The translations under genes and the position numbers were made by a program. A stretch of 64,000 bases of DNA from the NCBI RefSeq assembly GCF_007858475.1, contig NZ_VIGX01000005.1:241893-305892 (forward strand), given 5' to 3'. Positions 54,249 through 63,090 of this stretch are shown piece by piece; position 1 is the first letter of the stretch; every line of letters starts with the position of its first letter. The notes beneath the pieces were generated by a model that did no database searches, had not been told where the DNA came from, and saw only the letters and a list, made by a program, of their open reading frames with translations. The stretch is from Tsukamurella conjunctivitidis. Its GTDB lineage: Bacteria; Actinomycetota; Actinomycetes; Mycobacteriales; Mycobacteriaceae.

Positions 54249-54680
54249 ATGCAGATCAGCGAGAACCTGACGCCCGCCGCCGTCGACTTCCTTTCCGCCG
54301 GAACCCGCACCGGCCACCTGGCCTACCTCGCGAGCGACGGACGGCCACTCACCACACCCGTCTGGTTCGTGATCGACGACGGTGCCCTCGTTTTCGCGAC
54401 CGGCCGGGACACGCCGAAGGGGCGACTCCTGGCGAAGGACCCGCGGGTCGCGGTGTCCGTCGACCTGCAGGAACCGCCCTACGCCTTCGCCCAGGTCCAG
54501 GGCATCGCCGAGTTCGTCGACGACCCCGACTACCTGCTGAAGATCTGCACCGCCTGCGGCGTCCGCTACATGGGCGCCGAGCGGGGCGAGGAGTTCGGGC
54601 GGCGCAACGCCGTGCCGGAGGAGATCGTCGTGCGCGTGAGCCCCACCCGGGTGTTGTTCAACGGGGACGTCACCGCGTAG
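54249..54680 (+). CDS. PPOX-class flavin/F420-dependent oxidoreductase
   Basis: A 143-residue split-barrel protein of the pyridoxamine-5'-phosphate-oxidase-like family, actinobacterial F420-binding branch (Rv1155-like). It opens LTPAAVDFLSAGTRTGHLAY; GRPLTTPVWFVIDDGALVF (about residues 32-50) and GRDTPKGRLLAKDPRVAVSV (about 53-72) supply the typical cofactor phosphate-binding Lys and Arg. A homodimer is expected. Physiological substrate unknown; redox of small molecules in the cytosol. ATG 54249 is the first start, divergent from the membrane-protein gene. Confidence 0.85.
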   Translation: MQISENLTPAAVDFLSAGTRTGHLAYLASDGRPLTTPVWFVIDDGALVFATGRDTPKGRLLAKDPRVAVSVDLQEPPYAFAQVQGIAEFVDDPDYLLKICTACGVRYMGAERGEEFGRRNAVPEEIVVRVSPTRVLFNGDVTA

Positions 54681-54697
54681 GCGGAAACGGCCGGAGC

Positions 54698-55723
54698 TCA
54701 GCCGAGCTGGTCGACGGCGCCCTTGATCAGCTCGAGGCTGTGCTTGCGCTCGGCGAGGCCGGGGATCATGCCGGAGATCATCAGCTCCTGCGGCTGCGTG
54801 CGGGCGAGCAGCTCGCGGAGCTCGTCGCGGACCGTCTCCTGCGAGCCCACGATCCACGCCGACGTCGTCGGGGCGATCGCGTGCTCCTGCTCCGGCGTCA
54901 GCGGCTGCGCCGCGGCCTGTTCGTACGTCAGCATCCGGCCCGGATTGCCGGTGCGCACCCGGTACATCGAGGCCTTCGCGGGCCCGGCGATGCGCTGGGC
55001 CTCCTCGTCCGTGTCCGCCGCGACGACGGTGACCGTCAGCATGGCGTTGGGGGAGTCGAGGTCGCCCGGGCGGAAGGTCTCGCGGTACTCGGCGAGCGCG
55101 GGCAGCGTGGCCTGCGGCGCGAAGTGCCGCGCGAACGCGAAGGGCAGGCCGAGCAGACCCGCGAGCTTCGCGCTGAACGTCGACGAGCCGAGCAGCCACA
55201 TCTGCGGGTTCGAACCGATGCCCGGCGTCGCCGTGATCGCGGCGTACGGGTGATCGGCGGGGAAGTCGTCGCGCAGGAAGGCCCGCAGATGCGCGAGGGC
55301 CTGCGGGAAGTCGTCGACGGACTCGCTGACCTTGCCGCCGCGCAGCGCGTGCGCGGTCAGCTGGTCGGTGCCGGGCGCGCGGCCGATGCCGAGGTCGATG
55401 CGGTCGGGGAACAGCGCGTCGAGCGTGCCGAACTGTTCGGCGACCACCAGTGGCTGGTGGTTCGGCAGCATCACCCCGCCCGAGCCCACGCGGATCCGCT
55501 CCGTCGCGCCCGCGATCTGCCCGATGAGCACGGCCGGGGCCGAGCTGGCGATGCCCGGCATCGAGTGGTGCTCGGCGACCCAGACCCGCTCGTAGCCAAG
55601 GCGTTCGGCCTCCTGCGCGGTCGCGATGGTGTCGCGGAGGGCGTCGCCGAAGGACGCACCGTCGACGACGGGGGCGAGCTCGAGCAGGGACAGGCGAGGG
55701 CGGGGGAAGGGTGCTTCGGTCAC
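54698..55723 (-). CDS. Luciferase-like FMN-dependent oxidoreductase (MsnO8-like)
   Basis: A 341-residue LLM-class protein: [20 protein letters not shown] at the start, [20 protein letters not shown] (about residues 38-57), [22 protein letters not shown] split around 72-93, and [11 protein letters not shown] (about 107-117). The open frame extends upstream, but the ATG at 55756 lies in the loop of a terminator hairpin, so I use GTG 55723, which gives [11 protein letters not shown]. No ribosome binding site is obvious there. It is a paralogue of the protein at 35249. Probably transcribed separately from the next gene upstream because of the hairpin. Substrate unknown. Confidence 0.84.
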   Translation of the reverse strand: MTEAPFPRPRLSLLELAPVVDGASFGDALRDTIATAQEAERLGYERVWVAEHHSMPGIASSAPAVLIGQIAGATERIRVGSGGVMLPNHQPLVVAEQFGTLDALFPDRIDLGIGRAPGTDQLTAHALRGGKVSESVDDFPQALAHLRAFLRDDFPADHPYAAITATPGIGSNPQMWLLGSSTFSAKLAGLLGLPFAFARHFAPQATLPALAEYRETFRPGDLDSPNAMLTVTVVAADTDEEAQRIAGPAKASMYRVRTGNPGRMLTYEQAAAQPLTPEQEHAIAPTTSAWIVGSQETVRDELRELLARTQPQELMISGMIPGLAERKHSLELIKGAVDQLG

Positions 55724-55735
55724 AGAAGAGACAAC

Positions 55736-55771
55736 CGGGGGCGGCCCGGAAATCATCCCGGACCGCCCCCG
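55736..55771. terminator. Terminator hairpin between two minus-strand oxidoreductase genes
   Basis: Long GC stem: GGGGGCGGCCCGG (55737-55749) pairs with CCGGACCGCCCCC (55758-55770) with one mismatch and an 8-base loop, extended by C55736-G55771. It lies 18 bases past the stop of the upstream F420-type gene and before the next gene's start. Confidence 0.8.
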
Positions 55772-55788
55772 TGGGCGTGTGTCGGCGA

Positions 55789-56829
55789 CTACACCAGCTC
55801 GCGGAGCAGCTCCACCTGCTTGACGCGGCCGGCCGCGTCCTCGGCGATCGGCACGACGTTGAGCACCGTGGCGCCGGCCTCCTCGAAGGCGGCGACCCGC
55901 TCCTTGACGTAGCCCTTGGGGCCGATGAGGGAGACGCTGCGGGCCAGTTCGTCCGGCACGGCCTCGACCGCGGCCGCCTTGTCGCCCGCCAGGTACAGCT
56001 CCTGGATCCGGTCGGCCTCGGCGCCGTAGCCGTAGTTGGTGGCCAGCGTGTGATAGAAGTTCTTGCCCTTGGCGCCCATGCCGCCGATGTACAGCGCGAG
56101 GTGCGGCTTCACGAAGCCGAGCAGGTGGTCGACGTTCTCGCCGATCGCCAGCGCGGGGCCCGCGTAGACGTCCAACTCGCCCAGCGCGGGATCGCGCTTG
56201 GCCTTGCCCTCGGCGACGGCGTCGCCCCACACGTCCTTCGCCTTCTCCGGGAGGAAGAAGATCGGCTGCCAGCCCTCGGCGACCTCCGCCGCGAGCGCGA
56301 CGTTCTTCTGGCCGAGCGCGGCGAGCAGGACCGGGATGCGCTCGCGCACCGGGTGGTTGATCAGCTTGAGGGGCTTGCCGAGGCCGGTGCCGCCCTGTTC
56401 GGCGGTCAGGGGCATCGAGTAGAACTTGCCCTGGTGCTCGAGACGTTCGCGGCGCCAGACCTTACGGCAGATCTCGATGATCTCGCGGGTGCGGCCGATC
56501 GGCGCGTCGTACTTCACGCCGTGGAAGCCCTCGATGACCTGCGGCCCCGAAGCGCCGAGGCCCAGAATGAACCGGCCGTCGGAGACGTTGTCGAGGCCCG
56601 CGGCGGTCATCGCCGTCAGCGTGGGCGTCCGGGTGTAGATCTGCAGGATGCCGGAGGCCAACTGCACGCGCTCCGTCTTCGCGGCGAGGTAGCCCAGAGC
56701 GCTGACCGCGTCGAACGAGTACGCCTCGGGGACGAAGACGATGTCCAATCCCGCCCGCTCCAGGTCGAGGACCTCGTCGGCCGTGGCCTTGAACCCGTCC
56801 GTGTAGTTGATGCCCAATCCGATTCGCAT
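55789..56829 (-). CDS. F420-dependent luciferase-like oxidoreductase (Rv3520c-like)
   Basis: A 346-residue LLM-class oxidoreductase of the F420-using actinobacterial branch. It opens [20 protein letters not shown], then [20 protein letters not shown] (about residues 28-47), [19 protein letters not shown] (about 53-71), [20 protein letters not shown] (about 85-104) and a C-terminal [18 protein letters not shown]. The [12 protein letters not shown] segment is typical of the F420 members. Probably transfers hydride from reduced F420 to an unknown substrate. ATG 56829; a 12-base palindrome lies 19 bases upstream, and a strong terminator follows the stop, so it is a single-gene unit. Confidence 0.86.
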   Translation of the reverse strand: MRIGLGINYTDGFKATADEVLDLERAGLDIVFVPEAYSFDAVSALGYLAAKTERVQLASGILQIYTRTPTLTAMTAAGLDNVSDGRFILGLGASGPQVIEGFHGVKYDAPIGRTREIIEICRKVWRRERLEHQGKFYSMPLTAEQGGTGLGKPLKLINHPVRERIPVLLAALGQKNVALAAEVAEGWQPIFFLPEKAKDVWGDAVAEGKAKRDPALGELDVYAGPALAIGENVDHLLGFVKPHLALYIGGMGAKGKNFYHTLATNYGYGAEADRIQELYLAGDKAAAVEAVPDELARSVSLIGPKGYVKERVAAFEEAGATVLNVVPIAEDAAGRVKQVELLRELV

Positions 56830-56847
56830 AGGCGCAAGGTTCTCACA

Positions 56848-56859
56848 AAGCGACCGCTT
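56848..56859. promoter_or_regulatory. AAGCG-N2-CGCTT palindrome upstream of the F420-type gene
   Basis: AAGCG-AC-CGCTT is a 5-bp inverted repeat 19 bases before the ATG at 56829, flanked by a direct repeat of GTCGCT on the minus strand. The form is like TetR-type operators of mycolic-acid bacteria, but no TetR gene is adjacent. Confidence 0.4.
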
Positions 56860-56885
56860 AGCGACAGGGCGCCCGCGGATTGTGG

Positions 56886-58625
56886 TCAGGTACGCCGACG
56901 GAGGACGATGAAGGAGTGTCCGGGCAGGGTGACGCCGCCCGGGTCCGGCGTCGCGTCGTCCCACGCGAGCAGCGGATCGCCGGTGACCGGCGCCCTGACC
57001 GGCGACGGGGTGAAGTTGACGACCAGCGTGAGGTCGCCGCGGTGCACCGCGAACCAGGTGGTCTCGCCGGGGTGGTCGCAGCGGACGCTCCGGAAGTCGT
57101 CGCCGGCGAGGGCCGGGTCGCGACGCAGCGCGATCAGGGCGCGGTACGTGCCCAGCAGGCGCGCGTGTTCCGGTCGCGCAGGCTCGGACCAGTCGAGGCG
57201 CGAGGCGGCGAAGGTCGACGGATCCTGCGGGTCGGGCACGTCGCCGGGCGGCCAGCCGTGCTCGGCGAACTCGGCCTTGCGGCCCTCCGCCGTGGCGCGG
57301 GCCAGTTCCGGCTCCGGATGGCTCGTGAAGAAGCGGAAGGGCGTCCGCGCGCCCCACTCCTCGCCCATGAACAGCATGGGCGTGAACGGGGAGAACAGCA
57401 CGAGTGCGGCCTTCACCGCGAGCTGCCCGGGGGACAGGTACTCCGACGGCCGGTCGCCGCGGGCTCGGTTGCCGACCTGGTCGTGGGTACACGTGTAGGC
57501 CAGGAGTTGCGACGGTGCTACCCGATCGGGGTCGATCCGCTCCCCGTGGACGCGTCCGCGGAACGAACTGTAGGTGCCGGCGTGGAAGAAGCCCTGGGTG
57601 AGAACGGTCGCGAGGCACTCGGGGGCGCCGAAGTCGGCGTAGTAGCCCTGCCGTTCGCCGGAGACGATGGTGTGGATCGCGTGGTGCACGTCGTCGTTCC
57701 ACTGGGCTGCGAGGCCGTAGCCGCCCAGTTCGGCGGGCGTGACCAGGCGCGGGTCGTTGAGGTCCGATTCGGCGACCAGGGCCAACGGGCGGCCGAGCTC
57801 GGTTGAGAGCGCGCCGCCCAGTGCGGCGGCGTCCTCGAGGAGGTGGCGCTCCGAGTGGTCGACGAGGGCGTGCACCGCGTCGAGCCGCAGCCCGTCGACG
57901 CCGTAGCGGCGCAGCCACCACGCGATGTCATCGAGGATGAAGCGCCGGACCTCCGCGCTGCCCTCCCCGGACAGGTTGATCGTGCGGCCCCAGGTGTTGG
58001 CGCCGTCGGTCTCGTAGGGGCCGAACCGCCCGAGGTAGTTGCCCGACGGACCCAGGTGGTTGTGCACCACGTCGAGCAGGACGCCGAGTCCCAGGCCGTG
58101 TGCGGCCGCGACGAACCGCTCCAGCCCCGACGGTCCGCCGTAGGGCTCGTGCACCGCGAACCACCCGACGCCGTCGTAGCCCCAGCCGTGCACGCCGTTG
58201 AAAGCGTTGACCGGCATCACCTGGACGAAGTCGACGCCCAGGTCCACCAGGTGCGGCAGCTTCGCGGCGGCGGCGTCGAACGTGCCCTCTGGCGTGAAGG
58301 TGCCGATGTGCAGTTCGTAGACGACCGCGCCCCGCAACTCGCGTCCCGCCCACCGCGGGCCCTCCACCTCGGGGATCAGTGCCGACGGGGCGTGCACCCC
58401 GTCCGGCTGTCGCGGCGACCGCGGATCGGGAAGCACCGTCTCGTCGTCATCGAGCAGGAAGCCGTACCGGGCGCCGGGTGCTGCGGGCACGGTGACCCGC
58501 CACCGGTCGTCGTCACCGCGTTCCATCGGATGAATCGCTCCGTCGAGCCAGAGTCGCACTCGACGCGGCAGCGGGGCCCACACCTGGAAGGCGTGGTCGG
58601 CGGAATGATCGGACGGGGCGGGCAT
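56886..58625 (-). CDS. treZ: Malto-oligosyltrehalose trehalohydrolase
   Basis: Releases trehalose from the end of maltooligosyl-trehalose, the second step of the TreY-TreZ route from glycogen. The 579 residues have an N-terminal carbohydrate-binding-like domain (FQVWAPLPRRVRLWLDG, about residues 13-29), then the GH13 barrel. GH13 signatures: DVVHNHLGPSGNYL (about 185-198), GLRLDAVHALVDHS with catalytic Asp (about 246-259), and LVAESDLNDPRL with the catalytic Glu (about 281-292). The later THDQVGNRARGDR segment is present. ATG 58625 is the first start. Same strand as treY with one unknown gene between. Confidence 0.94.
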   Translation of the reverse strand: MPAPSDHSADHAFQVWAPLPRRVRLWLDGAIHPMERGDDDRWRVTVPAAPGARYGFLLDDDETVLPDPRSPRQPDGVHAPSALIPEVEGPRWAGRELRGAVVYELHIGTFTPEGTFDAAAAKLPHLVDLGVDFVQVMPVNAFNGVHGWGYDGVGWFAVHEPYGGPSGLERFVAAAHGLGLGVLLDVVHNHLGPSGNYLGRFGPYETDGANTWGRTINLSGEGSAEVRRFILDDIAWWLRRYGVDGLRLDAVHALVDHSERHLLEDAAALGGALSTELGRPLALVAESDLNDPRLVTPAELGGYGLAAQWNDDVHHAIHTIVSGERQGYYADFGAPECLATVLTQGFFHAGTYSSFRGRVHGERIDPDRVAPSQLLAYTCTHDQVGNRARGDRPSEYLSPGQLAVKAALVLFSPFTPMLFMGEEWGARTPFRFFTSHPEPELARATAEGRKAEFAEHGWPPGDVPDPQDPSTFAASRLDWSEPARPEHARLLGTYRALIALRRDPALAGDDFRSVRCDHPGETTWFAVHRGDLTLVVNFTPSPVRAPVTGDPLLAWDDATPDPGGVTLPGHSFIVLRRRT

Positions 58626-58643
58626 CGGTTCGCAACGATAGCC

Positions 58644-59321
58644 TCAGTGCAGGCCTTCCCACTCCGCGGTGCGGGCGCGGTGCAACTCCAGCGCCGCGAG
58701 GGCCGACTCCGCAGTCTCGTGCCGGCCGCCGGTGATGCAACCGATGGACCGGTACTCGTGCCGGTCCAGGGAGCGGAACCGCCAGACCTCGTCCAGCGAA
58801 TGCGTGCAGACGTGCGTGGTGAGGGTGACCTCCGCCGGTGTGCCGAGGCACGCGCTGGCATCCTCGGCGAAGACCTCCGCGAACGTGCGCTCGCCGAGAC
58901 GGATGTAGAGCGTGTCGCTCATGGGCACCTCGCTGAGCACCGTGCGGTCACCGGCCAGGATCAGCCGGTCGTGGATCTCCGCGGTGAGCTCCCACGCCGA
59001 CGCCATGCCCGCGCAACGGATCAGCAGGTGCGCGACCTCCTCCGCGTCCTCCAGCAGGCCCAGGATCGAGTTGCGCCCCTCCCGCAGGGCGCGGACCTCG
59101 ATCGCGCCGCCGGGCAATGTCTGTGCCGTCAGCCGTGAGGTACCGGCGACGACGACCAGGCGCCCCGTGGGGAGCAGATCGGCCGGGAGCCCGTGCTCGC
59201 GCAGCGATTCCGCGACCCGGGCCAGGGAGGAAGCACGGATCCGATTGCCGCTGACGCCGGCGCGCGCGGTGGCGGACTGGACGAGTGCCGTGGTGAGCGG
59301 CCGCGGGGTTTCGCTGTTCAT
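58644..59321 (-). CDS. Conserved protein of unknown function between treY and treZ
   Basis: A 225-residue soluble protein that I do not recognise. The N-terminal third is Arg/Leu-rich and helical; the middle has LLEDAEEVAHLLIRCAGMAS and a possible beta-rich part AEIHDRLILAGDRTVLSEVP; the C-terminal part has VTLTTHVCTHSLDEVWRFRS, then a helical end. No signal peptide or membrane helix. ATG 59321 (MNSETPRP) is preferred over the longer frame from 59351. It starts 35 bases after treY's stop and ends 18 bases before treZ's start, so it is in the trehalose operon. A regulatory or sugar-related function is only a guess from context. Confidence 0.65.
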   Translation of the reverse strand: MNSETPRPLTTALVQSATARAGVSGNRIRASSLARVAESLREHGLPADLLPTGRLVVVAGTSRLTAQTLPGGAIEVRALREGRNSILGLLEDAEEVAHLLIRCAGMASAWELTAEIHDRLILAGDRTVLSEVPMSDTLYIRLGERTFAEVFAEDASACLGTPAEVTLTTHVCTHSLDEVWRFRSLDRHEYRSIGCITGGRHETAESALAALELHRARTAEWEGLH

Positions 59322-59356
59322 GTTTCGAAGTGTGCGCGGACCCACTGACAAGTTTT

Positions 59357-61717
59357 CTACTCGCGCACCAACAGGGCGACAGGATGTTCGAGGAAGATCT
59401 CCTGGAGAGGTGTCCTACCGGTCACGATGTGCCCCGTCAGCCGGTCGGTCCATGCTCCGTCGCCGAGGTCGATCCGCGTGTCGGCCCATCCGCCCGCACG
59501 CTCCAAGCGCAGGGAGTGCCGCGTCGCCAGAGCCGCGACGTCCGGCGCTCCGCCGGAGGGCCCGCGATGGAAACCGAGCAGGTGGCCCGCCGCCGTACCG
59601 TCGGCGACGAGCGGGCGGTACGACCCGCGGACGAAGCTCTCCGGGCGCTCCCGCCGCAGCCGCAGCACGGTGCGCACCAGGTGCTGCTTGGGGTGGGAGT
59701 CGTCCGCAGCGGACCAGTCGACGGGCCGCCGGTTGTCGGGATCGACCAGCGAGTCCTCCCACCGTTCCGTGCCCTGGTAGACGTCGGGCACCCCCGGGCC
59801 GGCGAGCTGGAGGAGTTTCTGGGCCAGCGAATCCGACCGGCCGTGCGGGGCCAGCCGCGCGACCAACTCCGTCATCCCGGCACCGACGGTATCGGCGAGG
59901 AGGGCGTCGAGGAAGGCGTGCCCGGCCGCCTCGAAGGCACCGTCGGGCGAGGTCCACGACGTGCCGCGGCGGCCCTCCCGCATCGCCTTCTCCGCGTATG
60001 CGTGCAGGCGCGCCCGCAGATCGTCCGTGATCGCCCCGTCCTCCGGCCACACCCCGAACACGGTCTGCAGGAGGAACAGGCCCGTCACCGGATCCGGCGG
60101 GGAGGGGAGCAGCGGCATCCACCGGCCGACGGCGGTCGCCCAGTCGTCCGGGCACTGGCTCAGCACGCCGATCCGGGCGCGGACGTCCTCGCCGCGCTTG
60201 GTGTCGTGCGTCGAGAGCGTCGTCATCGCCGCCGGCCACTGCGCGGCGCGGCGGGCGAATGCGGAGTGTGGATCACTCGGACCGAAGTCCGACGGCGAGC
60301 CACCCACCTCCTGCAGGGAGATCAGGCGCGCGGTGCGGTAGAACAGCGTGTCCTCGACGGTCTTCGCGGTGAGCGCGCCCGTGAACTGCGCGAACCGCGC
60401 CGCCGTCTCGGCGCCCCGATCGCGCGCCTCCGCGAGCAGGTCGAAGGCCGCGCCGCTGCCGGGGGCGCCGTCATCGCACCCGTGGGAGCGCGTGCGGATG
60501 TCCTCGCGCAGCCGGGCGGCGGGCTCCGCCAGCGCGGGGTAGTCGTCGCGGTAGAAGCGCGAGTCGCGCGCCCAGCGCACGGCCGCCGCCTCGACCAGCG
60601 GCGCCGGGGGCGGTCCGGCGAGCGACCGCGGCGTCGACTCGCGCAGCGCGGCCCGGGCGAGACGGCGCAACTCGGGTCCGAGGTCGCCGCGGGCGATGTC
60701 GTCGGCGATCTCCCCGCGCGCGGCCCGCAGCGCGCCGTCGCCCCCATCGTCACCGGTCCAGCGCTCGTGCAGGGCGCCCAGCCCCGCCGCGCCGTCCGGA
60801 TCGAGCAGCGCGTGACCGAGCTCGCGGAGCGCGTCGTAGCCGGTGGTCCCGGCCACCGGGAGGGAGGGCTCCAGCGGCTCGCGCGGCTCGAGGATCTTCT
60901 CGATCACGATCCACGCATCGGGACCGGTGAGCTCGCGGAGCCGGTGCAGGTACGAAACCGGATCGGCCAGCCCGTCGGGGTGGTCGACGCGCAGGCCGTC
61001 GGCGATGCCATCGGTGAACCAGGACCCGATCTCCGCGTGCGTCGCGGCGAACACGTCGGAATCCTCGACGCGGACCGCGGCCAGGTCGTCGACCGTGAAG
61101 AACCGGCGGTACGAGCGGACCGCGGAGTCCCAGGGCACCAACCGGTAGGGCTGCGCGTAGTGGATCCGCTCGGCGTCGCCGCCACCCACGTCGCGACCGA
61201 TCGGGAACATCCGGTCGTGGTAACGGAGCACGGGCTCGGGCCCGGTCCGGTCGACGGTGATCGCGGCGACGTCGCCCTCGGACGCGAGGACCGGGAGGGC
61301 GAGCTTGCCGCCGGCGCCGTTGCGCGGGTCCCAGTCGATGTCGAAGTAGTGCGCGAACGCCGACTTCCGGCCGTGGGTGAGCACGTCCCACCACCACGGG
61401 TTCTGCTCGGGACGGCCGACGCCGAGGTGGTTCGGGACGATGTCCATGACGAGGCCGAGACCGTCGACGTGCGCAGCATCGGCGAGCCGCTCGAGCCCCC
61501 TGCGCCCGCCGAGCTCGGCACGGACCCTCGTCGGATCGGTCACGTCGTAGCCGTGTGCGGAGCCGTGCACCGCCTCGAGCACGGGGGAGAGGTAGAGGTG
61601 CGTCACGCCGAGATCGGCGAGGTACGGCACGCGGCGGGCGGCGTCCTCGAAGGTGAAGGACGGCCCCAACTGCAGGCGGTAGGTCGCGCCGACGGGCCGC
61701 GGTACGCCGGAAGCCAT
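59357..61717 (-). CDS. treY: Maltooligosyl trehalose synthase
   Basis: Isomerises the reducing-end alpha-1,4 bond of maltodextrins to the alpha,alpha-1,1 bond of trehalose. The 786-residue GH13 protein has [20 protein letters not shown] at the start (about residues 9-28), [20 protein letters not shown] (about 34-53), DIVPNHLGV (about 84-92), [13 protein letters not shown] with the catalytic Asp (about 228-240) and [13 protein letters not shown] with the catalytic Glu (about 254-266). The frame is open to 61846 but ATG 61717 gives the normal N terminus and leaves a short gap to divergent bioA. Partner of treZ. No treX is adjacent. Confidence 0.94.
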   Translation of the reverse strand: MASGVPRPVGATYRLQLGPSFTFEDAARRVPYLADLGVTHLYLSPVLEAVHGSAHGYDVTDPTRVRAELGGRRGLERLADAAHVDGLGLVMDIVPNHLGVGRPEQNPWWWDVLTHGRKSAFAHYFDIDWDPRNGAGGKLALPVLASEGDVAAITVDRTGPEPVLRYHDRMFPIGRDVGGGDAERIHYAQPYRLVPWDSAVRSYRRFFTVDDLAAVRVEDSDVFAATHAEIGSWFTDGIADGLRVDHPDGLADPVSYLHRLRELTGPDAWIVIEKILEPREPLEPSLPVAGTTGYDALRELGHALLDPDGAAGLGALHERWTGDDGGDGALRAARGEIADDIARGDLGPELRRLARAALRESTPRSLAGPPPAPLVEAAAVRWARDSRFYRDDYPALAEPAARLREDIRTRSHGCDDGAPGSGAAFDLLAEARDRGAETAARFAQFTGALTAKTVEDTLFYRTARLISLQEVGGSPSDFGPSDPHSAFARRAAQWPAAMTTLSTHDTKRGEDVRARIGVLSQCPDDWATAVGRWMPLLPSPPDPVTGLFLLQTVFGVWPEDGAITDDLRARLHAYAEKAMREGRRGTSWTSPDGAFEAAGHAFLDALLADTVGAGMTELVARLAPHGRSDSLAQKLLQLAGPGVPDVYQGTERWEDSLVDPDNRRPVDWSAADDSHPKQHLVRTVLRLRRERPESFVRGSYRPLVADGTAAGHLLGFHRGPSGGAPDVAALATRHSLRLERAGGWADTRIDLGDGAWTDRLTGHIVTGRTPLQEIFLEHPVALLVRE

Positions 61718-61814
61718 GGCCCGATCATGCCATCCGCTGCTCTCGCCGCCGGGCGACGCCGCACCCACCCGGCGGATGGCGACGCCGCGCGGGGCGAGGC
61801 TAACGTGGCCCGAC

Positions 61815-63086
61815 ATGACGCCCGACGAGATCCTCGCCCTGGACACCCGGACGCTCTGGCATCCCTACAGCGCCGTCGGCGGCGTAGGAGCGCGGGTCGT
61901 CACCTCCGCCGACGGGGTCCGCCTCACGCTCGGCGACGGCACGCGGGTCATCGACGGGATGAGCTCCTGGTGGGCCGCGATCCACGGCTACCGCCACCCG
62001 GTGCTCGACGCGGCGGCGAAGGCCCAGATCGACACGATGTCGCACGTCATGTTCGGCGGCCTGACCCACGAGAGCGCCGCCCGCCTCGGCGAGTTGCTGG
62101 TGCGCATCACGCCCGAGGGCCTCGACCGCGTCTTCCTCGCCGACAGCGGCTCGGTCTCCATCGAGGTCGCCGTGAAGACCGCGCTGCAGTACTGGCGGGC
62201 CCGCGGCGTCGAAGGCCGCAACCGGCTGCTGACCTGGCGCGGCGGCTATCACGGCGACACCTTCACCCCGATGAGCGTCTGTGATCCCGACGGCGGGATG
62301 CACTCGCTGTGGACCGATGTGCTCGCCACGCAGGTGTTCGCACCCGCGCCGCCCGCCGAGTTCGACGAGGCCTACGTCGCCGAGCTCGACCGGCTCGTCG
62401 GGGAGCACGCGCACGAGCTCGCCGCGGTGATCATCGAGCCCGTCGTCCAGGGCGCGGGCGGCATGCGCTTCCATCCCCCGGCGTACGTCGCCGCGCTCCG
62501 TGAGATCACCCGGCGGCACGACGTCCTGCTCATCTGCGACGAGATCGCGACCGGTTTCGGCCGCACGGGTTCGCTGTTCGCCTGCGACGCCGCCGGGATC
62601 ACGCCCGACATCCTGTGCGTCGGCAAGGCGCTGACCGGCGGCTACCTCACCCTCGCGGCCATGCTCTGCACCGACGAGCTCGCGCTCACCATCTCGCGCT
62701 CGGATCAGGGGGCGCTCATGCACGGCCCCACGTTCATGGGCAATCCGCTGGCCTGCGCCGTCGCCGTCGCCAGCACCGAGCTGCTGCTCGCGCAGGACTG
62801 GAAGGCGCGGGTCGCGGCGATCGAGCAGGGACTGCGGGAGGGACTCGCGCCGCTGCGCGACCTGCCCGGAGTCGTCGACGTGCGGGTGCTCGGCGCCATC
62901 GGCGTCGTGCAGCTCGACCGGCCCGTCGACATGGCCGCGGCGACCGATGCCACGATCGCCGCGGGCGTCTGGCTGCGGCCCTTTCGCGACCTCGTCTACA
63001 CGATGCCGCCGTTCATCAGCACGCCCGCCGACATCGCGGCGATCTGCGGCGGGGTCTCGGCGGCGGTGCGCGCAGCGCTACAGTGA
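61815..63086 (+). CDS. bioA: Adenosylmethionine-8-amino-7-oxononanoate aminotransferase
   Basis: PLP aminotransferase of biotin synthesis; moves the amino group of SAM to KAPA to give DAPA. The 423 residues have WHPYSAVGG (about residues 14-22), [20 protein letters not shown] (about 53-72), [12 protein letters not shown] (about 78-89), [19 protein letters not shown] (about 238-256) and the PLP Lys in [12 protein letters not shown] (about 267-278). ATG 61815 gives the standard N terminus; the upstream frame to 61716 overlaps the treY start region. TAACGT at 61801-61806 could be a -10 for a nearly leaderless message. Followed by bioF with 4 bases between, as in Rv1568-Rv1569. Confidence 0.95.
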   Translation: MTPDEILALDTRTLWHPYSAVGGVGARVVTSADGVRLTLGDGTRVIDGMSSWWAAIHGYRHPVLDAAAKAQIDTMSHVMFGGLTHESAARLGELLVRITPEGLDRVFLADSGSVSIEVAVKTALQYWRARGVEGRNRLLTWRGGYHGDTFTPMSVCDPDGGMHSLWTDVLATQVFAPAPPAEFDEAYVAELDRLVGEHAHELAAVIIEPVVQGAGGMRFHPPAYVAALREITRRHDVLLICDEIATGFGRTGSLFACDAAGITPDILCVGKALTGGYLTLAAMLCTDELALTISRSDQGALMHGPTFMGNPLACAVAVASTELLLAQDWKARVAAIEQGLREGLAPLRDLPGVVDVRVLGAIGVVQLDRPVDMAAATDATIAAGVWLRPFRDLVYTMPPFISTPADIAAICGGVSAAVRAALQ

Positions 63087-63090
63087 GGAC

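Noticed and set aside
55712-55727. CTTCGGTCACAGAAG as a third copy of the DUF559-flanking palindrome
   Set aside because: It shares only CTTCGGTCAC, lacks the second arm and the 18-base loop, and is explained by the coding sequence at the start of the oxidoreductase gene.
59330-62284. 984-codon plus-strand frame opposite treY
   Set aside because: Shadow of treY and the start of bioA. The translation is low-complexity.
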